Positions 1 to 8,796 of a stretch of DNA of 64,000 bases are shown here, piece after piece; position 1 is the first letter of the stretch, and the number at the start of each line of letters is the position of its first letter. The stretch comes from Ensifer sp. LC11 (GTDB lineage Bacteria; Pseudomonadota; Alphaproteobacteria; Rhizobiales; Rhizobiaceae). The translations under genes and the position numbers were made by a program. The notes below the pieces were generated by a model. That model was not told the origin of the DNA. It made no database searches and worked only from the letters and a program-made list of their open reading frames with translations. Location of the stretch: assembly GCF_001695835.1 (NCBI RefSeq), contig NZ_MBSO01000023.1, positions 186,001-250,000 on the forward strand, given 5' to 3'.

Positions 1-1
1 G

Positions 2-586
2 CTCGGCGCTGTCGAGGAGGCAACGGCGGAGGAAATCGAAAAACTCTACGCCACCAATGTCTTCGGGCTCCTCAAGGTGACGCGCGCCGTGTTACCTCAC
101 ATGCGCCGGCAGCGTTCGGGCCATATCCTGAACTTCTCCTCGATCGGCGGCTATTTCGGCTATCCCGGCTGGGGCGTCTATGGTTCGACGAAGTTCGCCG
201 TCGAGGGCCTTTCGGAATCGCTTGCGGCAGAGGTCCAGCCCTTCGGCATCAAGGTAACGATCGTCGAGCCCGGTTTCTTCCGCACCGACTTCCTCGCCGA
301 CAATTCGCTGGCGGTCAGCGCTGCCGCCATCCCCGACTATAAGGGCACGCCGGCCGGCAACATGCGCGACTTTGCGGCCGGTGCGAACCATGCGCAGCCC
401 GGAAACCCTGAGAAACTCGCCGCCGGCATCGTGACCCTGGTGAATGCGCCAAACCCGCCGCTGCGCATGCCCTTCGGCAGCGACACCGTGGCCGTCATCG
501 AGGAACAGAATGCGAGTGTTGCAAGGGAGCTCGCCGAATGGCGCGACCTCGCTCTTTCCACGGATTTCGCAAAAGGCGTCGCCTGA
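2..586 (+). CDS. SDR-family oxidoreductase (5' end outside window)
   Basis: C-terminal two thirds of a classical short-chain dehydrogenase/reductase; the NAD(P)-binding N-terminus lies before base 1. The frame is open from base 2 and ends at TGA 584-586. Visible landmarks are the NVFG segment at about bases 56-67, the catalytic Ser in NFSSIGG, and the YGSTK segment carrying the catalytic Tyr and Lys (Y-x-x-x-K). The segment after it, VEPGFFRTDF, is the usual PG motif followed by the substrate loop. Members of this subgroup are cytosolic NAD(P)H-dependent oxidoreductases with very varied substrates, so the substrate cannot be named. An internal GTG at base 77 is not the start because homology-bearing sequence continues upstream of it. 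Confidence 0.9.
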   Translation, partial: LGAVEEATAEEIEKLYATNVFGLLKVTRAVLPHMRRQRSGHILNFSSIGGYFGYPGWGVYGSTKFAVEGLSESLAAEVQPFGIKVTIVEPGFFRTDFLADNSLAVSAAAIPDYKGTPAGNMRDFAAGANHAQPGNPEKLAAGIVTLVNAPNPPLRMPFGSDTVAVIEEQNASVARELAEWRDLALSTDFAKGVA

Positions 587-799
587 TCGATTGTCGAACC
601 TCTGGCTCCGCTCGCCACCGCAAGCGGAGTCGGGACACCCCCCGCAGCCTGGTTTAGGTCTGCGAAATTATTCCACTCTGAGTGGTTTGCGAGACAAAGG
701 GTTTCTTACCTTTCGAATGAGACTCGACTAATTTTTGGGCACTTTCGGCGGTCATTGCCCAAGACGTGGCCGCCGTCACCCCATCGAGAGTACAATCCC

Positions 800-2161
800 T
801 TGTCCCAAGCAATCTCCAAATCTCCATCAAAGCCGCTCTACGCCTCCTTCGGTTTCCAAGTCCTGGCCGCCATGGTCATCGGCCTGCTGCTCGGCCTCAT
901 CGCCCGCAACATGGGCGCCGATGTCGCCGGCAACCCGAACTGGCTGACCGTCACCCTGCAGACGATCGGCTCGATCTTCGTGCAACTGCTGCGCGCCCTG
1001 GTGCCGCCGCTGGTCTTCACTGCCATCGTCGCCTCGATCGCCAACCTGGCGACGCTGCAGAATGCCGCCAAGCTCGTCTGGCAGACGCTGCTCTGGTTCG
1101 CGATCACCTCGCTGATCGCGGTCATCATCGCGATTGCGCTCGGTCTCGCCATCCAGCCGGGCATCGGCTCGGCGGTTTTGCAGGAAGCGGCCAAGGCGCC
1201 CTCCTATGCCGGCTCCTGGCTCGATTTCCTGAAGGGCCTCGTGCCCGCCAACGTGCTCGGCCTTGAGGCCAGCACCAAGCTCACAGACAGCGGCGCGACC
1301 ACCTCGCTCAATTTCAACGTGCTGCAGATCCTGGTGGTTTCGATTGCCGTCGGCGCCGCCGCGCTGAAGGTCGGTGATGCCGCCAAGCCGTTCCTCGCCT
1401 TCAACCAGTCGCTGCTCGCTGTCGTGCGCAAGATCCTGTGGTGGGTCATTCGCCTGACGCCGATCGGCACGATCGGCCTGCTTGGCCGCGCCGTTGCCCA
1501 ATACGGCTGGGAAACCCTGGCGCAGCTCGGCTGGTATGCCGCTGCCGTCTATATCGGCCTCGCCATCGTGCTCTTCGTCGTCTATCCGGCATTGCTCGCC
1601 GCCCACGGTCTGAAGCCGTCGCGCTTCTTTGCCGGCGCCTGGCCGGCGATCCAGCTCGCCTTCGTCTCCCGTTCCTCGGTCGGCACCCTGCCCGTCACCG
1701 AAACCGTGACCGAAAAGAGCCTCGGCGTGCCGCGCGAATATGCGGCCTTCGCCGTGCCGCTCGGCGCAACCACGAAGATGGACGGTTGTGCGGCAATCTA
1801 CCCGGCGATTTCGGCGATCTTCATCGCGCAGTTCTTCGGCCTGCCGCTCGGAATCCAGGAATATGTGCTGATCGTCTTCGTCTCGGTGCTCGGCTCCGCC
1901 GCAACGGCCGGTCTTACCGGTGCAACGGTCATGCTGACGCTGACGCTTTCGACGCTCGGCCTGCCGCTTGAAGGCGTCGGCCTGCTGCTCGCCATCGACC
2001 CGATCCTCGATATGGGCCGCACGGCGGTCAACGTCGCCGGCCAGGCGCTGGTGCCGACCATCGTCGCCAAGCGCGAAGGCATTCTCGACGAAACCGTCTA
2101 CAACGGTGACAAGGTCGTCGACGACTTCGAGCCGCTCGCAGCCGCAGCACGGGCCGCCTAG
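800..2161 (+). CDS. Dicarboxylate/amino acid:cation symporter (DAACS family)
   Basis: Secondary transporter of the DctA/GltP/SstT class, about 453 residues, inner membrane, with hydrophobic segments throughout. Family landmarks are the first re-entrant hairpin (SRSSVGTLPVTE), the TM7 segment GATTKMDG and the TM8 segment DPILDMGRTAVNVAG. The usual NMDGT is altered to KMDGC and the final GD after the NV motif reads GQ, so substrate or coupling ion may differ from classical C4-dicarboxylate carriers. I chose TTG 800 (start of SQAISKSP) because the hydrophobic N-terminus begins soon after it; an in-frame TTG at 755 would add 15 non-conserved residues. The gene stands alone with no sensor kinase pair nearby, so no regulation can be read. 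Confidence 0.88.
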   Translation: MSQAISKSPSKPLYASFGFQVLAAMVIGLLLGLIARNMGADVAGNPNWLTVTLQTIGSIFVQLLRALVPPLVFTAIVASIANLATLQNAAKLVWQTLLWFAITSLIAVIIAIALGLAIQPGIGSAVLQEAAKAPSYAGSWLDFLKGLVPANVLGLEASTKLTDSGATTSLNFNVLQILVVSIAVGAAALKVGDAAKPFLAFNQSLLAVVRKILWWVIRLTPIGTIGLLGRAVAQYGWETLAQLGWYAAAVYIGLAIVLFVVYPALLAAHGLKPSRFFAGAWPAIQLAFVSRSSVGTLPVTETVTEKSLGVPREYAAFAVPLGATTKMDGCAAIYPAISAIFIAQFFGLPLGIQEYVLIVFVSVLGSAATAGLTGATVMLTLTLSTLGLPLEGVGLLLAIDPILDMGRTAVNVAGQALVPTIVAKREGILDETVYNGDKVVDDFEPLAAAARAA

Positions 2162-2247
2162 CGACACATCCGACAAGACAGCATGCGGGCGGCAAGGTTC
2201 GCATGCTGTGTTATGCTGCGGCCACCCGCCTGCCAAGGGGATCCGCG

Positions 2248-2736
2248 ATGACGTCGACCGAATTTCATCTTGTTACCGAGTGGACGATCGGCGCCCCTGT
2301 CGAGGATGTGTGGCGAGAACTCAGCACGCCGGAGCGCTGGCCCGAATGGTGGCCGTCAGTGAAGCAGGTCACTCTGCTGCGGGACGGTGACGACCGCGGC
2401 ATCGGTGCAGTGCGCCGCCTGCGCTGGGCTACGGCGCTTCCCTACGATCTGACCTTCGATATGGAGACTACCCGGGTGGAACCGCCTTCGATCATCGAAG
2501 GTAGAGCTCTTGGCGAACTCGAGGGCGTGGGCCGCTGGACACTGCATGGCGACGGCACTAGCTGCCGCGTTCGGTACGATTGGATCGTGCAGGTCACAAA
2601 ACCCTGGATGGTCCAGCTTTCATTCCTCTTGAGACCCGTTTTCCGCTGGAACCATGGGGTCGTGATGGAACGCGGCCGACGAGGCCTTGTGGATCGCCTC
2701 GGCAAGAAGCAGGCTGGCGAGAGGCGGAAGGGCTAG
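2248..2736 (+). CDS. SRPBCC (START/polyketide-cyclase-like) protein
   Basis: A 162-residue soluble protein with the helix-grip fold pattern: an initial beta strand (TEWTIGAPVEDVW), the conserved PERWPEWWPSV segment that opens the ligand pocket, alternating strands, and a long C-terminal helix ending in an Arg/Lys-rich tail. Such proteins bind hydrophobic ligands or catalyse cyclisation; the ligand is unknown. ATG 2248 is preceded by AAGGGGA at a good distance, and an upstream in-frame start at 2203 lacks a ribosome binding site. It lies in the same direction as the symporter, about 86 bases downstream, and may be a separate unit. Confidence 0.82.
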   Translation: MTSTEFHLVTEWTIGAPVEDVWRELSTPERWPEWWPSVKQVTLLRDGDDRGIGAVRRLRWATALPYDLTFDMETTRVEPPSIIEGRALGELEGVGRWTLHGDGTSCRVRYDWIVQVTKPWMVQLSFLLRPVFRWNHGVVMERGRRGLVDRLGKKQAGERRKG

Positions 2737-2787
2737 CCATTCCTGCTCTGGGCTCTCGCATCTTCCTTGATGATTTCGCCGAGGTGA

Positions 2788-2814
2788 CAAAAAAGCCCCG
2801 CTCGATGGCGGGGC
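2788..2814 (-). terminator. Rho-independent terminator of the ABC importer operon
   Basis: Read on the minus strand: stem GCCCCGC / GCGGGGC (2808-2814 with 2795-2801), six-base loop, then six or more consecutive Ts (2789-2794). It lies about 125 bases after the stop of the last gene of the importer operon. The U-tract is present only on the minus strand, which fixes its direction. The intervening 2815-2939 is GC-rich with further short inverted repeats but no gene that I can recognise. Confidence 0.85.
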
Positions 2815-2939
2815 AGTCGCGCACCCCCAGCTTAAAAGGATGCGAGGGAGAGTAGGCCCGGACTGGATCCGGGTCGCCTGGTCCAGCAACTCGCGACGCC
2901 CCACACCGGGTTCCGCCGGCGGTCAGTGCCTCCACAGGA

Positions 2940-3956
2940 TCATGCAGCCGACACCTCCTGCTGAAGGAGGGCCGATCGCTTGCCGCGATGGAGATCCGCG
3001 GCGAAAGTGCAGGCCGCCGTATGCTCCGGCGAAAGCACACGGGACGGCGGCATCGCCTTGGCGCAGTCGTCGACGGCAAGGGGGCAGCGGGTTCGAAACC
3101 GGCAGCCCGACGGCGGATTTGTCGGGCTGGGCACCTCCCCGATCATCAGCGGTCCCCTGCGGTTCTTCTCGATCCGGGGATCGACCTCGGGTGCCGACGC
3201 CAGCAGCATCTGCGAATAGGGGTGGCTCGGATGATCGTAAAGTTCCCGCGACGAGCCATGCTCAACGATCTTGCCGAGATACATCACATAGACCCGCGAG
3301 GCCGCCTGCCGCACCAGGGCAAGATCATGGGCAATGAACAGGCATGCAACGCCCAGATCCTTCTGCAGCCGCAGGAAGAGGTTCATCACCTGCGCGCGGA
3401 TCGAAAGATCGAGCGCGCTCACCGGTTCGTCGCAGATCAGCACACGGGGGTTCACGGCAAGCGACCGGGCGATTGCGACCCGCTGGCGCTGACCGCCCGA
3501 AAGCTCGCGCGTGTGACGGTCCCTGACCGCTGAGGCGAGGCCCACCTGATCCAGCAGCTCCTTCGTACGACGATCGCGCTCCTCCGGCGACCGGGTGCCG
3601 GCGATCACCAGCGCTTCGTCGATCGCTTCGCCCACCGTCTGGCGGTCGTTCAGGGACGAATAGGGATCCTGGAAGACGTATTGCAGCGCCCGGCGGCTAT
3701 CGCGGAGCGCAGCTCCGGACAGGGTGGTGAGATCGACGCCGTCGAGCAGAACGCGGCCGCTCGTCGCCTTCTCGAGCCCGACGATGGTGCGTCCGAGGGT
3801 CGACTTGCCGCAGCCGGATTCGCCGACCAGGCCGACGATCTCGCCCGGATAGAGTTCGATCGAGACGTCGTCGACGGCATGCACATATTTGCCCCGCTGA
3901 ACGCTCTTGAAGCGCGTCTGCAGGTTTTCGACCTTGAGAACGGGAGCCTGTGTCAT
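2940..3956 (-). CDS. Peptide/nickel-type ABC importer ATPase (DppF/OppF-like)
   Basis: 338-residue nucleotide-binding subunit, fifth gene of the importer operon. It shows Walker A GESGCGKST, signature LSGGQRQRVAIARSL, Walker B VLICDEP and H-loop AHD, followed by the C-terminal oligopeptide-transporter extension with its conserved Cys residues (GCRFRTRCP), which in this family can hold an iron-sulfur cluster. It acts at the cytoplasmic face, energising import together with the partner ATPase encoded just upstream. Its ATG overlaps the stop of that gene by four bases (ATGA at 3953-3956), so translation is coupled. Substrate class (peptide, opine, glutathione or metal chelate) is not determined by the ATPase. 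Confidence 0.93.
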   Translation of the reverse strand: MTQAPVLKVENLQTRFKSVQRGKYVHAVDDVSIELYPGEIVGLVGESGCGKSTLGRTIVGLEKATSGRVLLDGVDLTTLSGAALRDSRRALQYVFQDPYSSLNDRQTVGEAIDEALVIAGTRSPEERDRRTKELLDQVGLASAVRDRHTRELSGGQRQRVAIARSLAVNPRVLICDEPVSALDLSIRAQVMNLFLRLQKDLGVACLFIAHDLALVRQAASRVYVMYLGKIVEHGSSRELYDHPSHPYSQMLLASAPEVDPRIEKNRRGPLMIGEVPSPTNPPSGCRFRTRCPLAVDDCAKAMPPSRVLSPEHTAACTFAADLHRGKRSALLQQEVSAA

Positions 3957-4948
3957 GCGGCAGCCTTTCCTTGATTGACGACGGGACAGGCCACGAGAAC
4001 GGCGCTGTCATCCGACCGGACGAGCGGTGGGCGGCTGTTGCCGCATGCCGGGACGGCCAACTCGCAGCGCGGCGCAAGGGCACAGCCCCTGATCGGCGCA
4101 CCGAGCGTCGGCGGAATACCGGGAAGCCCACGGAACTCTGAACCGATCGGGTCCTCCCGCCTCGGGATCGCGTTGATCAGGCCCCTGGTGTAGGGGTGGC
4201 GCGGGCTGACCAGAACCTTGTCCACCGGACCGCATTCGGCGGCGCGCGCCGCATACATGACGACGATGTTGTCGGCCGCACCCGCCACCACGCCCATGTC
4301 GTGGGTAATCAGCACCATCGCCATGTTCAGCCGACGCTGCACGTCCTTCAGCAGCCGCAGGATCTGCGCCTGAACCGTCACGTCGAGCGCGGTCGTCGGC
4401 TCGTCGGCGATCAGGAGCTTCGGTTCGCCGGCAAGCGCGATGGCAATGACGATGCGTTGTCTCAGACCGCCAGACAGCTCATGCGGATATTGCCGCAGCC
4501 GTGCCGCGGGATCGGAGATGCCGACGAGCTTGACGAGCTCGAGCGCACGGGCTTCTGCCGCTCTGGGCGTAAGGTTCAGATGCAGCTCTGCCATCTCGGC
4601 AATCTGCCGGCCGATCCGGCGCACCGGGTTGAGCGCGCTCATCGGGTCCTGGAAGATGAAGCCGACGGACTTGCCGCGCAGCTTCTGGATCTCGGTCTCG
4701 GGCAGGCCGATCAGTTCCCGCCCTTCGAGTTTGACGGAGCCGGAGAGCATTGTCGTTACGCCGGTTGGCATCAGGCCGAGCGGCGCGAAGTTCATCACCG
4801 TCTTGCCGCTGCCGCTTTCACCGACGATGGCGAGACATTCGCCCTGTCGGACCGAATAGCTGACGCCGTCGACCGGGCAGACCGCCGATTTCGCGGTCAG
4901 CAAGTTGACCGTCAGGTTGCTGACATCAAGGAGCGGTTGGTCATGCAT
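3953..4948 (-). CDS. Peptide/nickel-type ABC importer ATPase (DppD/OppD-like)
   Basis: 331-residue nucleotide-binding subunit with Walker A GESGSGKT, signature LSGGLRQRIVIAIAL, Walker B LLIADEP, H-loop ITHDMG and the C-terminal OppD/F extension with Cys residues (GCALAPRCELAVPAC). The signature reads LSGGL rather than LSGGQ, a common variant in DppD proteins. I chose ATG 4948 (MHDQPLLDV) because AAGGAG lies seven bases upstream; the open frame continues far upstream but that part is shadow of the permease gene. The start lies inside the end of the permease gene (eight-base overlap), indicating translational coupling. Confidence 0.93.
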   Translation of the reverse strand: MHDQPLLDVSNLTVNLLTAKSAVCPVDGVSYSVRQGECLAIVGESGSGKTVMNFAPLGLMPTGVTTMLSGSVKLEGRELIGLPETEIQKLRGKSVGFIFQDPMSALNPVRRIGRQIAEMAELHLNLTPRAAEARALELVKLVGISDPAARLRQYPHELSGGLRQRIVIAIALAGEPKLLIADEPTTALDVTVQAQILRLLKDVQRRLNMAMVLITHDMGVVAGAADNIVVMYAARAAECGPVDKVLVSPRHPYTRGLINAIPRREDPIGSEFRGLPGIPPTLGAPIRGCALAPRCELAVPACGNSRPPLVRSDDSAVLVACPVVNQGKAAA

Positions 4949-5837
4949 CGGAATTCTCCTTGCTCCAGCTTGCGACCTCGGCGCGACGCATCGCGAGCAT
5001 GCGCCTTGTGAGCGGTTTCGGAATACGGTTGAGCGCGATCGACTCGCCAAGCGTGTTGAAGCCGATGACGGCCATGGTGAGGGCAAAGCCCGGCAGCAGA
5101 ACCTGACGCGGGTCGGATTCGAGATAGGGCAGCGCATCCACCAGCATCTGCCCCCATTCCGGTGTCGGCGGCTGAATGCCGAGGCCGAGGAAGCTCAAGG
5201 TCGCGACCGCCAAAGCGGCCGTGCCGGCATCCGCCGTCGCATAGACCATCACCGAACCGATGGTGCCCGGCAGAAGGTGGCCGAAGTAAATGCGCCAGGG
5301 GCTGGCGCCGAGCACCCGCAGAGCCTCGATATGCGGCTTGCTCATGATGCTGACGGCGACCGCCCGGCTGATGCGGCCGCTCATCGGCCACCAGGCAAGC
5401 GCCAGCGCCAGCACCATCGTCCAGTACCCGGGACCGACAATGCCGATGACCGCCAGCGAGATGATCAGGCTCGGCACGGACAGGCCGACATCGACGACGC
5501 GCATCAGGAGGTCGTCGACCCAACCCCTATGATAGCCGGCGATCGTTCCGAGCAGGATGCCGATGGTCATGGCGACCCCGAGAACCGAACCGACGCTGAC
5601 AAGCGAGGTGTTCGCGGCGATGATCAAGCGGCTGAAGGTGTCGCGTCCGAGGTGGTCGGTTCCAAGCCAATGGGCGGCGGACGGACCAAGCCCCGCGTCC
5701 AGCAGGTTCTGGGCGCTCGGATCCTGGGGCGCCAACCAGGGCGCGAAGGTTCCAAGCGCAACGAAGAGGCCGATGGTGATCAGTGCCGCGCGCGGCATCT
5801 TGTTCAATCGGGCGAGAATGGGATTGAGCATGTTCAT
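4941..5837 (-). CDS. Peptide/nickel-type ABC importer permease (DppC-like)
   Basis: 298-residue integral membrane permease: a short cytoplasmic N-terminus, TM1 (ALITIGLFVALGTFAPWL), the periplasmic HWLGTDHLGRDTFSRLI motif diagnostic of DppC/OppC, then the BPD_transp_1 domain with the EAA-type coupling motif (EALRVLGASPWRI). ATG 5837 is preceded by GGAG at six bases; the frame remains open upstream but without homology. The preceding permease gene stops at 5840, so the two are nearly abutting. It forms the translocation pore as a heterodimer with the DppB-like subunit. Confidence 0.92.
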   Translation of the reverse strand: MNMLNPILARLNKMPRAALITIGLFVALGTFAPWLAPQDPSAQNLLDAGLGPSAAHWLGTDHLGRDTFSRLIIAANTSLVSVGSVLGVAMTIGILLGTIAGYHRGWVDDLLMRVVDVGLSVPSLIISLAVIGIVGPGYWTMVLALALAWWPMSGRISRAVAVSIMSKPHIEALRVLGASPWRIYFGHLLPGTIGSVMVYATADAGTAALAVATLSFLGLGIQPPTPEWGQMLVDALPYLESDPRQVLLPGFALTMAVIGFNTLGESIALNRIPKPLTRRMLAMRRAEVASWSKENSDA

Positions 5838-5839
5838 GA

Positions 5840-6775
5840 TCAGCTCCATTGGCGACGGATGCGCGGATCGGTCATGAGGACTGCCAGATCGACGACGAGG
5901 TTCACCACGATGAAGAAAGTGAGGAAGATGAGCAGGCACGCCTGCACGACCATGAAATCGCGGAAGCGAACGCCGGCGAGGAAGTAGTCGCCCACACCCT
6001 GCCAGGCGAACAGCGGCTCGACGATGATGGCGGTCGCCGTCATCAAACCGACCTGGGTGCCGAGCGCGTTGACGAAGATCGGCGTGATGTTGGGCAGCGC
6101 CTCGCGGAAGAGGATGGCGGTGCGGCCGAGGCCTTTGCTCTTTGCGGTCAGAACGAAGGGGCTGGTCATCGCTTCTTCCAGTCCCACCCGCACGACGCGA
6201 CTGAGAACGGCCGCCGGCAGAACCGCGATGGTGAGCCATGGCAGGATCCAGCTCTTCGGGCCGGCGAAACCGAACGATGGCAGGAGCTGGAAGGTGACCG
6301 AGAAGGCGTAGATCATCAGCGCACCGACGAAGAAGGTCGGGGTCGATGCGCCAAGGAGCGCCAGACCGCGCGAAACGCGGTCCGGCAATTTGTAGGGCCA
6401 GAAGGCACCGAGGAACCCAAGCGCCAGACTGATGAGGGTGGCGATCACCGCCGAGCCCGCAATCAGCGTTCCGGTCACGAGCATCCGGTTTGCGAGATCC
6501 GCACTGACGTCCTGACCCGTTCGGTAAGAGATGCCGAAATCTCCGCGAACGGCATCCCCCAACCAATCCACGTAGCGCATCAGCAGTGGCTTGTTCAGTC
6601 CTATCTCTTCTTCAACTTGTTCAACATAACCGGGTGTGGCGACGGCTCCCCGCAGCTCGGCAATCAGGACGGCAACATTGCCGGGCGCCGACACGACGAG
6701 AGTGAAGCAAACCACGGACGCCATGAACAACAGGATCAGGGAATGCTTCAGCCGCTTGCTGATGAAGTGGATCAA
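5840..6775 (-). CDS. Peptide/nickel-type ABC importer permease (DppB-like)
   Basis: 311-residue permease. It begins with the characteristic cytoplasmic-plus-TM1 stretch (MIHFISKRLKHSLILLF), carries the DppB periplasmic region (LNKPLLMRYVDWLGDAVRGD, FGISYRTGQ), then BPD_transp_1 with five further membrane segments and the coupling loop TAKSKGLGRTAILFREALP. Second gene of the operon, nine bases downstream of the binding-protein gene. It pairs with the DppC-like protein. Confidence 0.92.
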   Translation of the reverse strand: MIHFISKRLKHSLILLFMASVVCFTLVVSAPGNVAVLIAELRGAVATPGYVEQVEEEIGLNKPLLMRYVDWLGDAVRGDFGISYRTGQDVSADLANRMLVTGTLIAGSAVIATLISLALGFLGAFWPYKLPDRVSRGLALLGASTPTFFVGALMIYAFSVTFQLLPSFGFAGPKSWILPWLTIAVLPAAVLSRVVRVGLEEAMTSPFVLTAKSKGLGRTAILFREALPNITPIFVNALGTQVGLMTATAIIVEPLFAWQGVGDYFLAGVRFRDFMVVQACLLIFLTFFIVVNLVVDLAVLMTDPRIRRQWS

Positions 6776-6784
6776 GGTACCCTC

Positions 6785-8362
6785 CTATTCTTCCAGCAGA
6801 ATGTTGTCGTAGGGCATGTCGTATTCGGTGACCGGGCTAGTAAAGCCGTGGAGCCGCTTGGAATGCGCCCAGATGCTCGGCACATAGACGAGCGGCGCAA
6901 TCGCGTCGTTGTCCCTCAGCCAGTCATAAACCTTCTGGATGGTCGGCTGGATCTGATCCCCGGACGCGGCCGTCGCCGCATTGATCAACGGATCGAGGTT
7001 GACCGGATCCGTAACCAGCTTGCCTTCGACGTCATTCTTGAAAGTCGACAGGCAGAGCGCCACGATCGAGCCGAACGGATCATATGGTGCGCCGTAGGTG
7101 AGGAAGAAGCCGAGATCGTATTTCTGCTCCAGCATGTCGGTGTGCTTGGAGGCGTGGTCGACCGAGCGGATCACCAGATCAATGCCGATCTCCTTCATCT
7201 CGGACTGGATGACCTCGGCAATCACGCGCGATCCCGGCACGGCGTCCGGGCTGACGACCAGTTCGAGCGTCAGCGGCTTGCCGTCCTTGGACCTTATGGG
7301 ACTTCCGGTCCAGCCGGCCTTTTCGAGCAGCGCCGATGCGGCCGCAGCGTCGCGGACCGGTGCATCATATTGCGCCCCGGCATAGGGCAAAGCGCCTGAG
7401 AACATGTTGCCGGCAGGCTTGGCGTAGCCGTGGTAGAGCACCTTGGAGATCGCCGCGCGATCGATGCCGATGCTGATGGCCTTGCGCACCTGCGCGTCCT
7501 TGAGCGCCTCGGCGCGGTCGGGGTTGAACGCCATCACCAGCGTGACGTTGCCCGGATCGACGACGACGTTGAAGCCGGCCCCTTCGAGCTGCTTGCCCTC
7601 TTCCGGCGTCAGCGGCGCAATCCAGAATCCGCCGACGAGGTCGATTTCGCCGGCGCGCAGAGCCGCGACCCGCGACCGGGCATCGGGAATAACCTTGGCC
7701 TCAAGGCGTTCATAGGACGGCAACTGACCCCAGTAGCCCTCGTGATGTTCGAAGACACTCTGGGTGTCGTCGGCGCTGATCTGGCGCCACGGCCCCGTTC
7801 CGACCGGGTCCTTGAACTTGCCGTCGGCGCCCACCGACTTGGGCGACAGGAAGCGTGTCGGCCGCGTATAGGAGAGTTCCTGCATCAGCGCCAGGACCGG
7901 CTCCTTGAAATGCAGCGTGATGTTGTAGTCGTCGACCACGTCCAGCGACTGGAAGTACTTGGAGCAATTCATCCAACTGAACTGGTCGAGACCCATCCAG
8001 CGTTCGAGGTTCCATTTGCACGAGGCAGCATCGAACTTGGTGCCGTCCTGGAACGTCACGCCCTGGCGCAAAGTCAGGTGCAGCGTCCTGCCGCCATCCT
8101 CGATCTTCCAGTCGGTCGCAAGGCACGGCTCGATCTGACCGCCCTTGCCGTATTTGACGAGCGGCTCGAACATCAGATCCTGGATCGCCCAGATGGCATA
8201 ATGGCTCTGCGGATCGAGATTGCCGGCAGGCTTGGCGATGGCGACCCGGAGCGTGCCGGCGGCACCTTGTGCATAGGCGATTTTCGACAGGGCACCCTGG
8301 GCGATGGCCAAGCCGATAGCGCCGGCCGCCCCTTGCAGGAACGTACGTCTATTCACTGACAT
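6785..8362 (-). CDS. ABC importer solute-binding protein, family 5 (Tat signal)
   Basis: 525-residue periplasmic binding protein that delivers ligand to the permeases encoded downstream. The N-terminus carries a twin-arginine signal (NRRTFLQ followed by a hydrophobic alanine/glycine-rich stretch and a cleavage-like AYAQG), implying export folded through Tat. Family 5 features include the early segment LDPQSHYAIWAIQDLMFEPLV and the central FNPDRAEALKDAQVRKAIS region typical of peptide/nickel/opine binding proteins. ATG 8362 follows a strong AGGAGG; an upstream in-frame start at 8407 has none. It is first gene of the operon, consistent with the usual high expression of binding proteins. Ligand unknown. 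Confidence 0.92.
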   Translation of the reverse strand: MSVNRRTFLQGAAGAIGLAIAQGALSKIAYAQGAAGTLRVAIAKPAGNLDPQSHYAIWAIQDLMFEPLVKYGKGGQIEPCLATDWKIEDGGRTLHLTLRQGVTFQDGTKFDAASCKWNLERWMGLDQFSWMNCSKYFQSLDVVDDYNITLHFKEPVLALMQELSYTRPTRFLSPKSVGADGKFKDPVGTGPWRQISADDTQSVFEHHEGYWGQLPSYERLEAKVIPDARSRVAALRAGEIDLVGGFWIAPLTPEEGKQLEGAGFNVVVDPGNVTLVMAFNPDRAEALKDAQVRKAISIGIDRAAISKVLYHGYAKPAGNMFSGALPYAGAQYDAPVRDAAAASALLEKAGWTGSPIRSKDGKPLTLELVVSPDAVPGSRVIAEVIQSEMKEIGIDLVIRSVDHASKHTDMLEQKYDLGFFLTYGAPYDPFGSIVALCLSTFKNDVEGKLVTDPVNLDPLINAATAASGDQIQPTIQKVYDWLRDNDAIAPLVYVPSIWAHSKRLHGFTSPVTEYDMPYDNILLEE

Positions 8363-8421
8363 GAGTTTATCTCCTCCTGTTAGGCGCTCCTCGCGCCGTC
8401 GATACAAGCGGCCTCCACACC

Positions 8422-8668
8422 GTTTTGTATAGACAAAACAACTGTCTCATGTATGCAATATTACGTCAATATCGTATTTTAGATTGTCGGCATTTTTGAA
8501 AGCCGAGTGAAGATTCGGCGAGCCAGACACGCCGAGACGAGCGGGAAACCACCCATTTCTCGGCTCATTCTGTCAAATCTCGGCCGCAGCTCCGGCCGTT
8601 TTCCAGTCAGATTGGCCTTCCTCCACTTGAATCCCGGAAGATTGCAAAACTCAAATTGTATGCAATAT
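8422..8668. promoter_or_regulatory. Candidate operators in the importer promoter region
   Basis: Three elements precede the importer operon. At 8422-8439 there is a perfect inverted repeat GTTTTGTATAGACAAAAC (7-bp arms, ATAG centre), resembling GntR/FadR-type TTGTATACAA operators. The 12-mer TGTATGCAATAT occurs at 8450-8461 and again at 8657-8668, about 207 bp apart; the second copy is embedded in ATTG-TATG-CAAT. Spacing invites repression by a looped dimer, but no GntR gene lies in the window. The rest of 8363-8796 holds no gene I can support. Confidence 0.45.
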
Positions 8669-8776
8669 GAAGACAGGCGCTTCACTTGTCGCAGCGTTCG
8701 CGCGCGATTGAATAGCGCTAGGGCGGTACTCGCGCCTGCGGGTCAGGACGATCTCGGCAAGCACTACTTGATATAT

Positions 8777-8794
8777 CCTATCCGGGGGGATAGG
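8777..8794 (+). promoter_or_regulatory. CsoR/RcnR-type operator over the sensor gene start
   Basis: Perfect inverted repeat CCTATCC-GGGG-GGATAGG, i.e. a G-tract flanked by AT-containing arms, the architecture known for CsoR/RcnR/FrmR operators (TACT-G-tract-AGTA type). It ends two bases before the first ATG of the sensor gene, so binding would also cover the ribosome binding region. This strongly suggests autoregulation of the sensor-exporter pair. Confidence 0.75.
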
Positions 8795-8796
8795 TT

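Noticed and set aside
2815-2939. Structured GC-rich sequence between importer operon and terminator as a possible ncRNA
   Set aside because: Short inverted repeats are present, but I could not match 6S, 4.5S or any other RNA family and there is no independent promoter.
3080-3100. GGGTTCGAAACC sequence resembling a tRNA T-loop
   Set aside because: It lies inside the importer ATPase gene and no cloverleaf can be built around it.
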